64,000 nucleotides of DNA from contig NZ_FMMP01000006.1 of assembly GCF_900095725.1 (NCBI RefSeq), positions 682,001 through 746,000 on the forward strand, in the 5' to 3' direction. Below are positions 56,016-64,000 of the stretch, piece after piece; position 1 is the first letter of the stretch; every line of letters starts with the position of its first letter. Both the position numbers and the translations under genes were made by a program. Source of the DNA: Cellulosilyticum sp. I15G10I2 (GTDB lineage: Bacteria > Bacillota > Clostridia > Lachnospirales > Cellulosilyticaceae). The notes under the pieces were generated by a model. The model did not search any database. It had not been told where the DNA came from and was given only the letters and a program-made list of their open reading frames with translations.

Positions 56016-56834
56016 TTACATTTTTTTGTTATGATCTTGAGTGAGTGTATAGAGGCTTTGTAATTTAGTATTAAAATCACGTTGTAAATCTAGGTTTTCT
56101 TCCCTTAGTTTTTCAATTTTTTCATTTAACTCAAGCTTTTGCTCTAATAAATGATTTTTGATTTCTAGTTGGTGCGTGAAGATTAATTGATTTTTTTCTT
56201 CTTGTAATTTCTCAACCTCTCTTTTTAAAAACCAAATTTCAGAAGCTAAGTCATCATTTCTGTTTTTAAGAGCAGTATTCTCAGTATTACGCTCCTCTAT
56301 TTCTATTTCCAGCCTTTTTAAGTCTTCAACTTGAGCTTCAAGCTTTATGACTTCTTGTTCAAATTTTTTATGCAGTAAGAGATAATTCTTAGCTTGAGTT
56401 TGGCTCTCTTCTGCTTGGGTCTTTAATTGTTTATGATTTTCTTTTAGTTCTTTAATAAGTAAAGTCTGTTGAACCTGCTCAGTTTTTAGAGACTGTATTT
56501 GATCATTTAATTCTTGAATTTTTTGCTTAAGGATATCTTTTTCTTTTTTATGAACTTCAATGTCCTCTTCAAATATTTTATTGTTTTGAGATACTAATAT
56601 TTTTGATTTTTCATTGATATTAAGATAAATATTTTGAATGCGCTGCAATAAGATTTGAAGTTCACTCATATCATTTGCAAACAAAGTATCTTCTTGTTTT
56701 ACTTGCTCTACTTTATAGGTACTTAAAAGTAACCCCATAAATTCTTTGCCGCTTAAATCATTTATTTTCATCAATTCACTGAGTTCGTTTTTCATTTCTT
56801 CTGTTACTTTTACACCAAATGTTACATCACTCAT
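56016..56834 (-). CDS. Ribbon-helix-helix/coiled-coil protein
   Basis: The protein has 272 residues. The first 50 (VTFGVKVTEEMKNELSELMK) look like a ribbon-helix-helix DNA-binding domain. The remaining 200 residues are nearly all coiled coil, rich in E, K, Q and L with heptads (EEDIEVHKKEKDILKQKIQE...). This is the layout of KfrA- or GrrA-like DNA-binding filaments. GGAGGTTTTA precedes the ATG. The upstream region carries a GTTAAC array and a 24-bp palindrome, probably its own operator. Confidence 0.72.
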   Translation of the reverse strand: MSDVTFGVKVTEEMKNELSELMKINDLSGKEFMGLLLSTYKVEQVKQEDTLFANDMSELQILLQRIQNIYLNINEKSKILVSQNNKIFEEDIEVHKKEKDILKQKIQELNDQIQSLKTEQVQQTLLIKELKENHKQLKTQAEESQTQAKNYLLLHKKFEQEVIKLEAQVEDLKRLEIEIEERNTENTALKNRNDDLASEIWFLKREVEKLQEEKNQLIFTHQLEIKNHLLEQKLELNEKIEKLREENLDLQRDFNTKLQSLYTLTQDHNKKM

Positions 56835-56850
56835 AATAAAACCTCCAAAT

Positions 56851-56927
56851 AGTTAACTTTATATCTCTTGGTTAACTTATCTTAATTTATAGGGTTAACT
56901 TTAGTTAACCCTATAAATTAAGATAAC
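56851..56927. promoter_or_regulatory. GTTAAC operator array with 24-bp palindrome
   Basis: Four GTTAAC-type hexamers lie at 56852, 56871, 56894 and 56904. The last two sit inside a perfect palindrome (56878-56927) of two 24-bp arms around a TT centre. The palindrome is directly upstream of the RHH/coiled-coil gene on the minus strand. Ribbon-helix-helix repressors often bind such arrays to control their own genes. Confidence 0.65.
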
Positions 56928-56940
56928 ACAAATAACTAAA

Positions 56941-56990
56941 AAACGCCACCACCCACAGATAATATGGTATTATCTGTGGGGGGTGGCGTT
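56941..56990. terminator. Large hairpin with T run on the minus strand
   Basis: AACGCCACCACCCACAGATAATA pairs with TTATCTGTGGGGGGTGGCGTT with two small mismatches. On the minus strand it is followed by TTTTTTAGTTATT. It may terminate read-through from the genes to the right before the palindrome. Confidence 0.7.
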
Positions 56991-57060
56991 CGATAAAAAA
57001 ATAAAAGGTTTAGAAGTAAAAAAAGGGTGAAGAGAAATAGGGGTAAAAAGATAAAAAATA

Positions 57061-57092
57061 AAGGATGCCTTTGTAGGCATCCTTATTTTTTT
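57061..57092 (-). terminator. Terminator after yqeY
   Basis: AAGGATGCCT and AGGCATCCTT form a 10-bp stem around TTTGT, with T runs on both sides; downstream of the yqeY stop on the minus strand. Confidence 0.85.
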
Positions 57093-57110
57093 AAGCGATT
57101 AGGCTTATTA

Positions 57111-57554
57111 TTAGGCTAAACATTGTTTAACTATGCTGCTCACTTTGCCATTGTCAGCTTTACCCTTTACTTTAGGAGTAATCGCTGCCATAACCTTGCC
57201 CATTTCTTTTACAGAACTTGCGCCAACTTCTGAAATTGTTTCACGAACTATTTCAGTAAGTTCATCATCTGATAATTGTTTTGGCAGATATGCCGTCAAA
57301 ACAGCTATTTCAGCATTCGCAGACTCCGCTAAATCATGGCGGTTACCTTTTTCAAAATCAACGAGAGCATCTTTACGTTTCTTGATTTCTTGTACAAGAA
57401 TATCAAGAATCTGTTCTTCGTGTACTTCTTTAAGAGAATCTTTTTCTTTTTGGAGAATAGCGCCTCTTACCATTTGAATGGTGTCTTTACGAAGAACATC
57501 TTTTTCTTTCATCGCTTCTTTCATATCTGAAAGTAACTTTTCTTTTAAAGACAT
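57111..57554 (-). CDS. yqeY: GatB/YqeY-domain protein
   Basis: The protein has 147 residues from MSLKEKLLSDMKEAMKEKD; GAGG lies upstream, with two earlier in-frame ATGs that are less likely. KDVLRKDTIQMVRGAILQKE and DNGKVSSIVKQCLA are typical of YqeY, a relative of the GatB tail domain that may act on tRNA. It is 65 bp after rpsU, the common Firmicutes gene order. Confidence 0.92.
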   Translation of the reverse strand: MSLKEKLLSDMKEAMKEKDVLRKDTIQMVRGAILQKEKDSLKEVHEEQILDILVQEIKKRKDALVDFEKGNRHDLAESANAEIAVLTAYLPKQLSDDELTEIVRETISEVGASSVKEMGKVMAAITPKVKGKADNGKVSSIVKQCLA

Positions 57555-57618
57555 CTGCATCATCCTCTGTTACATGATTGGTAATGCTGTTGTACCAATA
57601 TGATAAAAGAACAGACAA

Positions 57619-57798
57619 TTAGTATTGTTTATTCTTTTTGCGTGCTGCTTCTGACTTCTTTTTACGCTTAACACTAGGTTTTTCATAATGTTCTCTTTTG
57701 CGTATCTCTTGCATAATACCTGCTTTTGCACAGTTTCTTTTAAATCGACGAAGAGCACTATCTAAAGATTCATTTTCGCGAACAGTAACCTCTGACAT
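57619..57798 (-). CDS. rpsU: 30S ribosomal protein S21
   Basis: The protein has 59 residues: [20 protein letters not shown], then [20 protein letters not shown] and a lysine-rich tail. This is the complete S21 sequence; the longer frame at 57570-57758 is only its shadow. GGAGGGAGGG precedes the ATG. It is the first gene of the rpsU-yqeY operon. Confidence 0.95.
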   Translation of the reverse strand: MSEVTVRENESLDSALRRFKRNCAKAGIMQEIRKREHYEKPSVKRKKKSEAARKKNKQY

Positions 57799-57871
57799 TT
57801 GTTTCCCTCCCTCCGGTGCAGTGTCGTGCTTTATGCATTTGTACGGAGAAAAGATTAAAGCACTACCTTAG

Positions 57872-57900
57872 ATTATACTTTACATTGCTTTACTCGTCAA
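57872..57900 (-). promoter_or_regulatory. rpsU promoter
   Basis: On the minus strand TTGACG (57895-57900) and TATAAT (57872-57877) are 17 bp apart. This leaves a leader of about 65 bases before rpsU. Confidence 0.75.
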
Positions 57901-57960
57901 TAGTTGATGAGTTTTTTAATAGTTTAAAAATATTTTTTTAGAACTATTAATGCAAAATAA

Positions 57961-60603
57961 TTAGTTAATTTGAGAAATAATTATTGTTTTGGCAGTCTCA
58001 AGTGCGTCTTTGATCTTGGAAGGATCTTTACCGCCTGCTTGTGCCATATTGGGTCTTCCACCACCGCCGCCGTTTACACATTTAACAGCTTGAGAGATGA
58101 TATTTCCACAATGCACTCCTCTATCAACAGCATCTTTTGTAGCCATCACTACAAGGTTCACTTTATCTTCTACAGCACTTACTAAAACAACTACACCGCT
58201 TTGCATCTTATCTTTTAGGGTGTCACCCATATTTCTTAATGCGTTCATATCCAGACCACTTATTTCTGCAATAAGAACATTCATTTCGTTTATTTTTTCA
58301 ACTTTGTCTAAAATATTACCTGCTTCTGAACTTGATATTTGCATTTTCAATTTTTCATTTTCTTTTTGAAGGATTTTGTACTCATTCATAACGCCTTCTA
58401 TTTTGCGTACAATTTCATGTTTTTTAGATTTGAGGACTTCTGTAGCTCTATCCAAAGTATTATCCAGATCTTGATAATACTTCAACGCACCACGCCCAGT
58501 TACAGCTTCAATACGCCTTACACCTGCTGCAACGCCTGTCTCAGAAACGATTTTAAAAGTACCTATTGCAGCAGTATTGGTAAGATGTGTCCCACCGCAT
58601 AACTCAATAGAGTAATTGCCCATATTTACAACTCTTACAACACTTCCGTATTTTTCGCCAAACAAGGCAGTAGCACCTAATTTTCTTGCCTCATCTATAG
58701 AGGTTTCTTGAACTTCTATGTCTAAAGCTTCTAATATCTTTTGATTAACAAGATTTTCTACATGGTGTAATTGTTCGTTGGTAAGTGACTCAAAGTGTGT
58801 ATAGTCAAAACGCAGTCTATCTTTATTAACACTTGAACCAGCTTGTTCGATATGACCACCTACTACTTCTCTTAGAGCTTTTTGAAGAAGATGTGTCGCG
58901 CTATGGTTGCGTGCTGTATCCATGCGTTCAGATGTATTAACCATAAAACGAGCTGATTGTCCTTTGGATATAGTACCTGCTATGACTTTTCCGCTATGAG
59001 CTATTTTAGAACCTACAACTTTAGAAGTACTGCTGACTTCTACCTTCCCAGTCTCAGTTATAATACAGCCCCTGTCACCTGCCTGGCCGCCGCTTTCTGC
59101 ATAGAAAGGCGTTTGTGTTGTGACAACATATATAGTGTCACCTTCACTTGCTAAATCAACAAGCGAATCTTCACTAGCTAATTCATCAATGACACCTTCT
59201 AAATCTAATAAATGGTATCCCACAAACTCAGAATGGGTATTCGTATCCATTTGATGAAATACAGTCCCTGTATTACCACCCATATAACTATCTTCACCAC
59301 GGGCTTGTCTTGCTCTTTGGCGTTGTTTTTCCATTTCTTCTTTAAAGCCAGCTTCATCTATTGTCATTTCTTTTTCTTCTAAAATTTCTTTTGTTAAATC
59401 GATTGGAAAACCATACGTATCATAAAGTTCAAAACAAGCCTTGCCACTTAATATAGTTATATTTTGACTTTGCAGTTCATCAATATAACCTTTTACGATA
59501 TGAAGACCTTTTTCGATTGTTTCATTAAACCTTTCTTCTTCTACAGTAAGAAGCTTAACGATATAGTCATATTTATCTTCGAGCTCTGTATATTCGTGTT
59601 TTGAATTATCAACAACAGTTTTAACAATGTCTTTAAGAAAAAGTCCTTTAATCCCGAGCAGCTTACCATGTCTAACAGCACGGCGAAGAAGCCTTCTCAT
59701 AACATAGCCGCGCCCTTCATTAGAAGGAAGAACGCCATCTCCGGCCATAAAAGTAACTGAACGAATATGATCAGTTATAACTCTTATAGATACATCATGC
59801 TTATAAACCGAACCATATATGACTCCAGCCAGCTTACAAACATGATCACGAATAGCTTTTATCGTATCAACATCAAAAATTGAACTTACGCCCTGCATCA
59901 TTGCTGCAAGTCTTTCAAGTCCCATTCCCGTATCAATATTAGGATTTGGTAACGATGAATACGTTCCATCTTCATTTTGATTAAACTGGGTAAACACCAA
60001 GTTCCAAAACTCCATATAACGATCACAGTCACAGCCTACAGTACAGCCCTCTTTACCACATCCAAACGTTTCTCCGCGATCAAAGTAGATTTCAGAGCAT
60101 GGTCCGCATGGTCCTACACCTACCTCCCAGAAATTATCATCTTTCCCCATATAAAAGATATGATCTTTTGGAACACTCATTTGTTCATGCCATATTTTTG
60201 CAGCTTCTTCATCTTCTTCATAAACAGATATAAACAACCTGTCTTTTGGCAGTTCTAATACTTCAGTAACGAATTCCCAAGCCCACGCGATAGCTTCTTC
60301 TTTGAAATAATCTGCAAATGAAAAGTTACCTAACATCTCAAAAAATGTACCATGTCTTGCTGTTTTACCAACATTCTCAATATCACCAGTACGGATGCAC
60401 TTTTGACATGTGGTAACTCTTTGTCTTGGTGGCTGCTCCTGACCTGTAAAATAAGGTTTTAGAGGAGCCATCCCTGCATTAATAAGCAATAAACTATTAT
60501 CATTATGTGGTACTAATGGAAAACTCTTCATTCTTAAATGGTTTTTACTTTCAAAAAAATTAAGATACATCTCTCTTAGTTCATTTAAACTGTAGTTCTT
60601 CAT
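57961..60603 (-). CDS. alaS: Alanyl-tRNA synthetase
   Basis: The protein has 880 residues, the full length. N-terminal catalytic region (FESKNHLRMKSFPLVPHNDN, ARHGTFFEMLGNFSFADYFK), editing domain with the zinc ligands HSATHLLQ and CGGTH, and the C-terminal C-Ala domain (GGGGGRPNMAQAGG) are all present. It charges tRNA-Ala and clears mischarged Ser/Gly. It is 61 bp after the VanY gene and shares its alanine T-box leader. AGGAGGAA precedes the ATG. Confidence 0.97.
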   Translation of the reverse strand: MKNYSLNELREMYLNFFESKNHLRMKSFPLVPHNDNSLLLINAGMAPLKPYFTGQEQPPRQRVTTCQKCIRTGDIENVGKTARHGTFFEMLGNFSFADYFKEEAIAWAWEFVTEVLELPKDRLFISVYEEDEEAAKIWHEQMSVPKDHIFYMGKDDNFWEVGVGPCGPCSEIYFDRGETFGCGKEGCTVGCDCDRYMEFWNLVFTQFNQNEDGTYSSLPNPNIDTGMGLERLAAMMQGVSSIFDVDTIKAIRDHVCKLAGVIYGSVYKHDVSIRVITDHIRSVTFMAGDGVLPSNEGRGYVMRRLLRRAVRHGKLLGIKGLFLKDIVKTVVDNSKHEYTELEDKYDYIVKLLTVEEERFNETIEKGLHIVKGYIDELQSQNITILSGKACFELYDTYGFPIDLTKEILEEKEMTIDEAGFKEEMEKQRQRARQARGEDSYMGGNTGTVFHQMDTNTHSEFVGYHLLDLEGVIDELASEDSLVDLASEGDTIYVVTTQTPFYAESGGQAGDRGCIITETGKVEVSSTSKVVGSKIAHSGKVIAGTISKGQSARFMVNTSERMDTARNHSATHLLQKALREVVGGHIEQAGSSVNKDRLRFDYTHFESLTNEQLHHVENLVNQKILEALDIEVQETSIDEARKLGATALFGEKYGSVVRVVNMGNYSIELCGGTHLTNTAAIGTFKIVSETGVAAGVRRIEAVTGRGALKYYQDLDNTLDRATEVLKSKKHEIVRKIEGVMNEYKILQKENEKLKMQISSSEAGNILDKVEKINEMNVLIAEISGLDMNALRNMGDTLKDKMQSGVVVLVSAVEDKVNLVVMATKDAVDRGVHCGNIISQAVKCVNGGGGGRPNMAQAGGKDPSKIKDALETAKTIIISQIN

Positions 60604-60664
60604 ATTTTCCTCCTAAAAGTTTCATTAATAATATGCAATTAAACAATTAAAAATATAACCTGGT

Positions 60665-61249
60665 TTAAAGTGCGATATAATCTATATATTCTTCTAAACA
60701 CATAGCAAGTGTTTTTAAAGCTATAGCATGCTTAATACCTATATATCTATAATGCCACGGTTCATAGCTGATTTGAGTAAGTGCAGTTTTATCTTGCGGA
60801 TAACGCAGTATAAAACCATACTTATGGGCATTTTGATTTAACCAGTGACCTTCGGGTTTATACTGAAAATCCTCAGTAAGCGGATCTTCTAAGTCTTTCA
60901 TATCACAAGATGTAACATCTATAGCAAGCCCAAGCTGATGCTCACTACAGCCAGGAAGTGTAACTATTTCACTAGCTTTTATTCTTGCATCAGCCTCGCT
61001 AAAACCACGTGCAATAAACCAATTAGTTTTACGATCATAGAGTTTTTTCTGATAGTCATAAGCTCTATAACCACTTACTAATATTAATGAAGCCAGCCCA
61101 TCTTTAACCAGTTGAGTATTTAAACTTGAAAATGCAGTAAGTGTACACTCACACAGCCAGATTTTTGAATGAGGTTCTTGTACAAGTTGAGTCGGAACAT
61201 AAGTATCACTTAAATGATTTTGCTTATTAACAAGTTTAAGCAGGCACAT
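60665..61249 (-). CDS. VanY-type D-alanyl-D-alanine carboxypeptidase (M15B)
   Basis: The protein has 194 residues without signal peptide or membrane anchor. SGYRAYDYQKKLYDRK, EIVTLPGCSEHQLGLAIDVT with the zinc ligands His and Asp, and FILRYPQDKTALTQISYEPW HYRY near the end match M15B carboxypeptidases. It trims D-Ala-D-Ala or related dipeptides. The N-terminus (MCLLKLVNKQNHLSDTYVP) suggests a cytoplasmic enzyme, perhaps recycling D-alanine. It is the first gene after the T-box leader, before alaS. AAGGAGG precedes the ATG. Confidence 0.85.
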   Translation of the reverse strand: MCLLKLVNKQNHLSDTYVPTQLVQEPHSKIWLCECTLTAFSSLNTQLVKDGLASLILVSGYRAYDYQKKLYDRKTNWFIARGFSEADARIKASEIVTLPGCSEHQLGLAIDVTSCDMKDLEDPLTEDFQYKPEGHWLNQNAHKYGFILRYPQDKTALTQISYEPWHYRYIGIKHAIALKTLAMCLEEYIDYIAL

Positions 61250-61263
61250 CTTAAAACCTCCTT

Positions 61264-61490
61264 AGGTTAAAATAAAAAAACCTCTATCCCAGCATTAGGG
61301 ACGAGGTTAATCGCGGTACCACCCTAGTTATACCTAAAAAAGGCATCACTTAAGGATTAATAACGAAATCACCCGAATACCTCTACTCCTACTTCAAGGT
61401 ATTTACTCCAAGACTGCTTCTATAAACAGGTATTAGAAAGTTCTCACCTTTTCTTTCTTCTCTGAAAATCCTTGTTTATATACTATTTCT
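61264..61490 (-). promoter_or_regulatory. Alanine T-box riboswitch (leader of the vanY-alaS operon)
   Basis: The minus strand contains the T-box sequence AGGGTGGTACCGCG (61312-61325), followed by a terminator stem (AACCTC...GAGGTT, 61279-61309) with a long T run. Upstream, CAGAGA, GGTGAGAA and GAAGCAGTCTTGGAG match the Stem I features. The specifier position reads GCA, an alanine codon, at 61415-61417. Uncharged tRNA-Ala should allow read-through into vanY and alaS. Confidence 0.9.
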
Positions 61491-61649
61491 TTTCATAGTA
61501 TTTAATCTATTTATATACATTACTAAACTTGTCATATTCTTTTTCTTATAAAATTATATGTAATGTTAAGGCTTTTGTCAATAAATGTGCATATAATAAG
61601 TCCTAATCTTATATGTTTTTGGATCAGGACTTATTATAATAAAATTTAA
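61491..61649. other. Spacer upstream of the T-box
   Basis: AT-rich promoter region for the T-box transcript (ATGACA and TAAATA near 61510-61530 are candidates), and a hairpin at 61594-61641. Nothing else is seen. Confidence 0.4.
61594..61641 (-). terminator. Hairpin after the YtxH-like gene
   Basis: TAATAAGTCCT and AGGACTTATTA form an 11-bp stem with a long loop, right after the stop of the 61650 gene. Confidence 0.65.
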
Positions 61650-61811
61650 CTACATGAGATCATTCATTCTATTGACAGTTTTATTCATCATTCGTTTGCC
61701 TTGTCTCATCATCAGTTTTCTTTCTCTATCTGATGTAAAAGCATACATCGCTCCAGCTGCGCCAATAGTTCCGCCGATAATAATACCGGTTATAAGTTTA
61801 CCAAAATCCAT
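61650..61811 (-). CDS. Small YtxH-like membrane protein
   Basis: The protein has 53 residues: MDFGKLITGIIIGGTIGAAG followed by AMYAFTSDRERKLMMRQGKR. The glycine-rich helix followed by a basic SD..RK amphipathic tail is the YtxH pattern. AAGGGG precedes the ATG. The plus-strand frame over the same bases is a shadow. Confidence 0.7.
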   Translation of the reverse strand: MDFGKLITGIIIGGTIGAAGAMYAFTSDRERKLMMRQGKRMMNKTVNRMNDLM

Positions 61812-61952
61812 AATGATGCCCCTTTCTTATTCAAAAATACTATGCATAAATGATATACGCATAGTTATTGTGTGTAGATTTTTTAAAAAAATTCATTTAA
61901 TCCACGAAATAAGGCATTATATGATATGGAAAAATATTTTATCCTATAGCCC

Positions 61953-61999
61953 TTGAAACAGAAAAAAAATATTGTTATAATCATATCGAAAACCGATAT
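61953..61999 (+). promoter_or_regulatory. Promoter and palindromic operator of the PadR-fetAB operon
   Basis: TTGAAA (61953-61958) and TATAAT (61976-61981) are 17 bp apart. Immediately after the -10 lies ATATCGAAAACCGATAT (61983-61999), a perfect dyad covering the start point. A PadR repressor binding here would block its own operon. Confidence 0.75.
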
Positions 62000-62028
62000 C
62001 GAAATATAATTTAATTAGGAGTGACTAA

Positions 62029-62337
62029 ATGCAAGATAAAATTATAAGAAAACTTTTTTTAGGGTTTATTCAGATTCATATTTTACATCATGCCCACAAA
62101 GATCCTTTTTTTGGTTCTTGGATGATTGAGGAACTTAAAGAACATGGTTATCAGATGAGTCCTGGTACTCTCTATCCTCTCCTTCATTCTATGGAATCTA
62201 GTGATTTGCTGGAAAAATACGAAGTATTGGCAGAAGGCAAAGTAAGAAAATATTACAAAATCACGCAGAAAGGGATTGAAGTTTTAGAAGAAGCTAGAAA
62301 TAAGGCTTATGAATTATTTAAAGAAATCAAAGTTTAA
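62029..62337 (+). CDS. PadR-family transcriptional regulator
   Basis: The protein has 102 residues. FIQIHILHHAHKDPFFGSWM and the wing YQMSPGTLYPLLHSMESSDL are typical of the PadR winged helix; KVRKYYKITQKGIEVLEEAR follows. It is short with no separate C-terminal effector domain. It lies 15 bp upstream of the fetA-like gene and probably senses a signal linked to the transporter. Confidence 0.92.
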   Translation: MQDKIIRKLFLGFIQIHILHHAHKDPFFGSWMIEELKEHGYQMSPGTLYPLLHSMESSDLLEKYEVLAEGKVRKYYKITQKGIEVLEEARNKAYELFKEIKV

Positions 62338-62352
62338 AAGGGGATATTTATT

Positions 62353-62997
62353 ATGTTTACACTAAATGATATTAAATTTAAAACAATACTTGATATTAAT
62401 TATCTTCATATTCCAGCTCAAAAAGTTACATGTATTGTCGGAGAAAGCGGCAGTGGTAAAACAACACTTATAAAACTTCTTAATAAAATGTTAACTCCCA
62501 CTCAAGGGGAAATATTGTTTGGTGGGCAATCTATAAATCATATAAATGCAGTAGAACTAAGAAGAAAGGTACCTATGCTGCCACAAAGCCCTGCTATTTT
62601 CACAGGATCAATTAAAGATAATTTATTAATAGGTTTAACTTTTGGAGAAAAACCATTTGTATCAGATGATAGACTTCATGAGATACTTGCTATAGTTCAT
62701 TTAAATAAGGATTTAAATGATGATGCAGAAAACCTATCAGGCGGGGAAAAACAAAGGGTCGCTTTAGGAAGAATGCTCCTTATCGAACCTGAAGTACTCC
62801 TATTAGATGAACCCTCATCAGCATTAGATGAAAGTACAGAAAAGTTTATTATAGAAAAGCTCACAGCCTATACCAAACAAAATCACAAGACCCTTATTAT
62901 GGTGACACATTCTAAAAGAGTTGCCCAAAACTTTGCAGATTATATAGTTGTATTAAGTAACGGAAAAGTTGCTGACCAAAAGGAGGTACAAAGATGA
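62353..62997 (+). CDS. fetA: ABC transporter ATPase, FetA-type
   Basis: The protein has 214 residues. Walker A GESGSGKTT, signature NLSGGEKQRVALGRML and Walker B VLLLDEPSSALDE are present. It couples with the FetB permease, whose ATG overlaps its stop (ATGA). Relatives export iron from the cell. AAAAGGGG precedes the ATG. Confidence 0.88.
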   Translation: MFTLNDIKFKTILDINYLHIPAQKVTCIVGESGSGKTTLIKLLNKMLTPTQGEILFGGQSINHINAVELRRKVPMLPQSPAIFTGSIKDNLLIGLTFGEKPFVSDDRLHEILAIVHLNKDLNDDAENLSGGEKQRVALGRMLLIEPEVLLLDEPSSALDESTEKFIIEKLTAYTKQNHKTLIMVTHSKRVAQNFADYIVVLSNGKVADQKEVQR

Positions 62998-63782
62998 ACC
63001 AAGTTATAGAACTTCAGCTTTGGCAAATGGCGGTTGCCTATATATTTATTGTTATTCTGTTAATGATTGTACGCATTCGTGGCATTCATAGAGAAAAGGA
63101 AATTATTATCTCTACATGCAGAATGACCATTCAGCTTATTTTAACAGGTTTGATATTGGCTTATTTGTTCGAAAGACCCAATCCCTTATATACACTTATT
63201 GTCATTACGCTTATGGAGATCTTTGCGATATACAATGTGATTAAAAGAATTAAAACCAGCATTTCACCTGCACTTAAACGAGTAATTATCATTTCAATGC
63301 TTAGTGGGACACTGTTTAGTCTTCTTTTCTTTATTTTGGTAGTTATAAGAGTAACCCCTTGGTATGATCCCAGATATTTTATTCCAATTGCAGGCATGTT
63401 AATTGGAAATGCAATGACAGGTATTTCTCTTGGGATGACTAGATTAATAGATGGGATGTATTCACAGCGTCACTTAATTGAATCAGCATTAATGATTGGT
63501 GCTTCTCCTAAGACAGCTTGTAAACAAGTTGTAGATAATGCATTTGATTCAGCTATCTTACCTACGATTAACTCCATGGTTGGTATGGGCATTGTTTTTC
63601 TGCCTGGTATGATGACAGGTCAAATTCTTTCTGGGACGAATCCTACTACAGCTATAGAATATCAAATTGCTATTATGTTAGGGATTTTAGGAAGTGTCGC
63701 TTTAACTGTTATTATGTTTGTTCAATTTGGATATAAAACTTTCTTTAACAACGAATCACAACTTACGTTTGAAAACAAGTAA
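62994..63782 (+). CDS. fetB: ABC transporter permease, FetB-type (UPF0014)
   Basis: The protein has 262 residues with about seven hydrophobic helices. IAGMLIGNAMTGISLGMTRL, the acidic turn IESALMIGASP and PGMMTGQILSGTNP are conserved in UPF0014/FetB. With FetA it should export iron or another metal. It overlaps the fetA gene by 4 bp. A terminator hairpin follows. Confidence 0.9.
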   Translation: MNQVIELQLWQMAVAYIFIVILLMIVRIRGIHREKEIIISTCRMTIQLILTGLILAYLFERPNPLYTLIVITLMEIFAIYNVIKRIKTSISPALKRVIIISMLSGTLFSLLFFILVVIRVTPWYDPRYFIPIAGMLIGNAMTGISLGMTRLIDGMYSQRHLIESALMIGASPKTACKQVVDNAFDSAILPTINSMVGMGIVFLPGMMTGQILSGTNPTTAIEYQIAIMLGILGSVALTVIMFVQFGYKTFFNNESQLTFENK

Positions 63783-63819
63783 AATATTTATATTTGCTAA
63801 GTAGTCTTAAATATATGGC

Positions 63820-63862
63820 AAAAAAAGATAAGGCACATGAAGTGTTTTGCCTTATCTTTTTC
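63820..63862. terminator. Terminator after fetB
   Basis: AAAAAGATAAGGC and GCCTTATCTTTTT form a 13-bp stem with a 17-nt loop and a T run. It lies between fetB and the convergent partial gene. Confidence 0.8.
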
Positions 63863-63883
63863 TAATGCGTAATCTTTATAGTA

Positions 63884-64000
63884 TTACTCTATTTTATGAA
63901 TAAAAATACCACTTCTAAGTTTAGGTTCAAACCATGTTGACTTTGGCGGCATGAGTTCACCCGCATCAGCTACGTTAATGAGTTCATCCATTGAAGTAGG
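63884..64000 (-). CDS. DUF1015-type protein, C-terminal part
   Basis: Only 38 codons are in the window. The minus strand reads DELINVADAGELMPPKSTWF, then EPKLRSGIFIHKIE and stop. PPKSTWFEPKLRSGLF is the closing motif of DUF1015 proteins, so this is the end of a roughly 400-residue protein of unknown function. Confidence 0.7.
   Translation of the reverse strand, partial: PTSMDELINVADAGELMPPKSTWFEPKLRSGIFIHKIE

Noticed and set aside
57570-57758. 62-codon minus-strand frame
   Set aside because: It overlaps rpsU in another frame; the S21 sequence at 57619-57798 is unmistakable.
61654-61956. Plus-strand 100-codon hydrophobic frame
   Set aside because: Shadow of the small YtxH-like gene on the minus strand; no ribosome binding site.

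Overview
The window is low-GC Firmicutes DNA, most likely from an anaerobic, spore-forming member of the Clostridia (Lachnospirales-like). Evidence: a small acid-soluble spore protein Tlp tail, YunB, an NfnAB-type electron-bifurcating pair, a fermentative glutamate dehydrogenase, many AGGAGG ribosome binding sites, and T-box control of an alanine operon. The genus cannot be fixed from sequence reading alone. No CRISPR array, rRNA gene or complete tRNA gene was found.

Layout. (1) 1-3.4 kb: core genes (tlp tail, small membrane protein, YkgJ-type cysteine cluster protein, DinG-like helicase). (2) 3.4-20.5 kb: a decayed accessory island. It holds a higher-GC solute-binding lipoprotein between two truncated ywbE copies, then a row of small elements separated by copies of the 3' end of rlmD plus its terminator. 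The intact rlmD gene lies at the right edge (20513-21868). The copies near 6180, 11270 and 17730, the native end at 20540 and a divergent junction near 16243 look like attachment sites of serine-recombinase elements stacked in the last codons of rlmD. One block has an intact serine recombinase, one a broken one, and two of about 5 kb have none. Cargo includes a NapH-like ferredoxin membrane protein, a two-component system, a CLC antiporter with a YetF protein, a DUF1801/zinc-ribbon protein with YwbE, and many gene fragments. (3) 20.5-64 kb: a gene-dense core region.

The core region includes envelope and sporulation genes (PBP1A, VanW, YunB, VanY, a catalytically dead-looking L,D-transpeptidase homologue), c-di-GMP proteins (PilZ, HD-GYP), translation genes (rpsU-yqeY, alaS under an alanine T-box, HflX, YebC, RlmD), DNA repair genes (UvrD-like, Nth), redox and nitrogen metabolism (NfnAB, GdhA), transport (FNT, FetAB with a PadR regulator), and several uncharacterised proteins.

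The most unusual items are the rlmD attachment-site accretion and the palindromes conserved in its element arms, a dispersed repeat of about 88 bp (three copies) whose two inverted-repeat pairs are interleaved like a pseudoknot, an operator array in front of a ribbon-helix-helix/coiled-coil gene, and a cytoplasmic BMP-type ligand-binding protein fused to a ParB-like domain.
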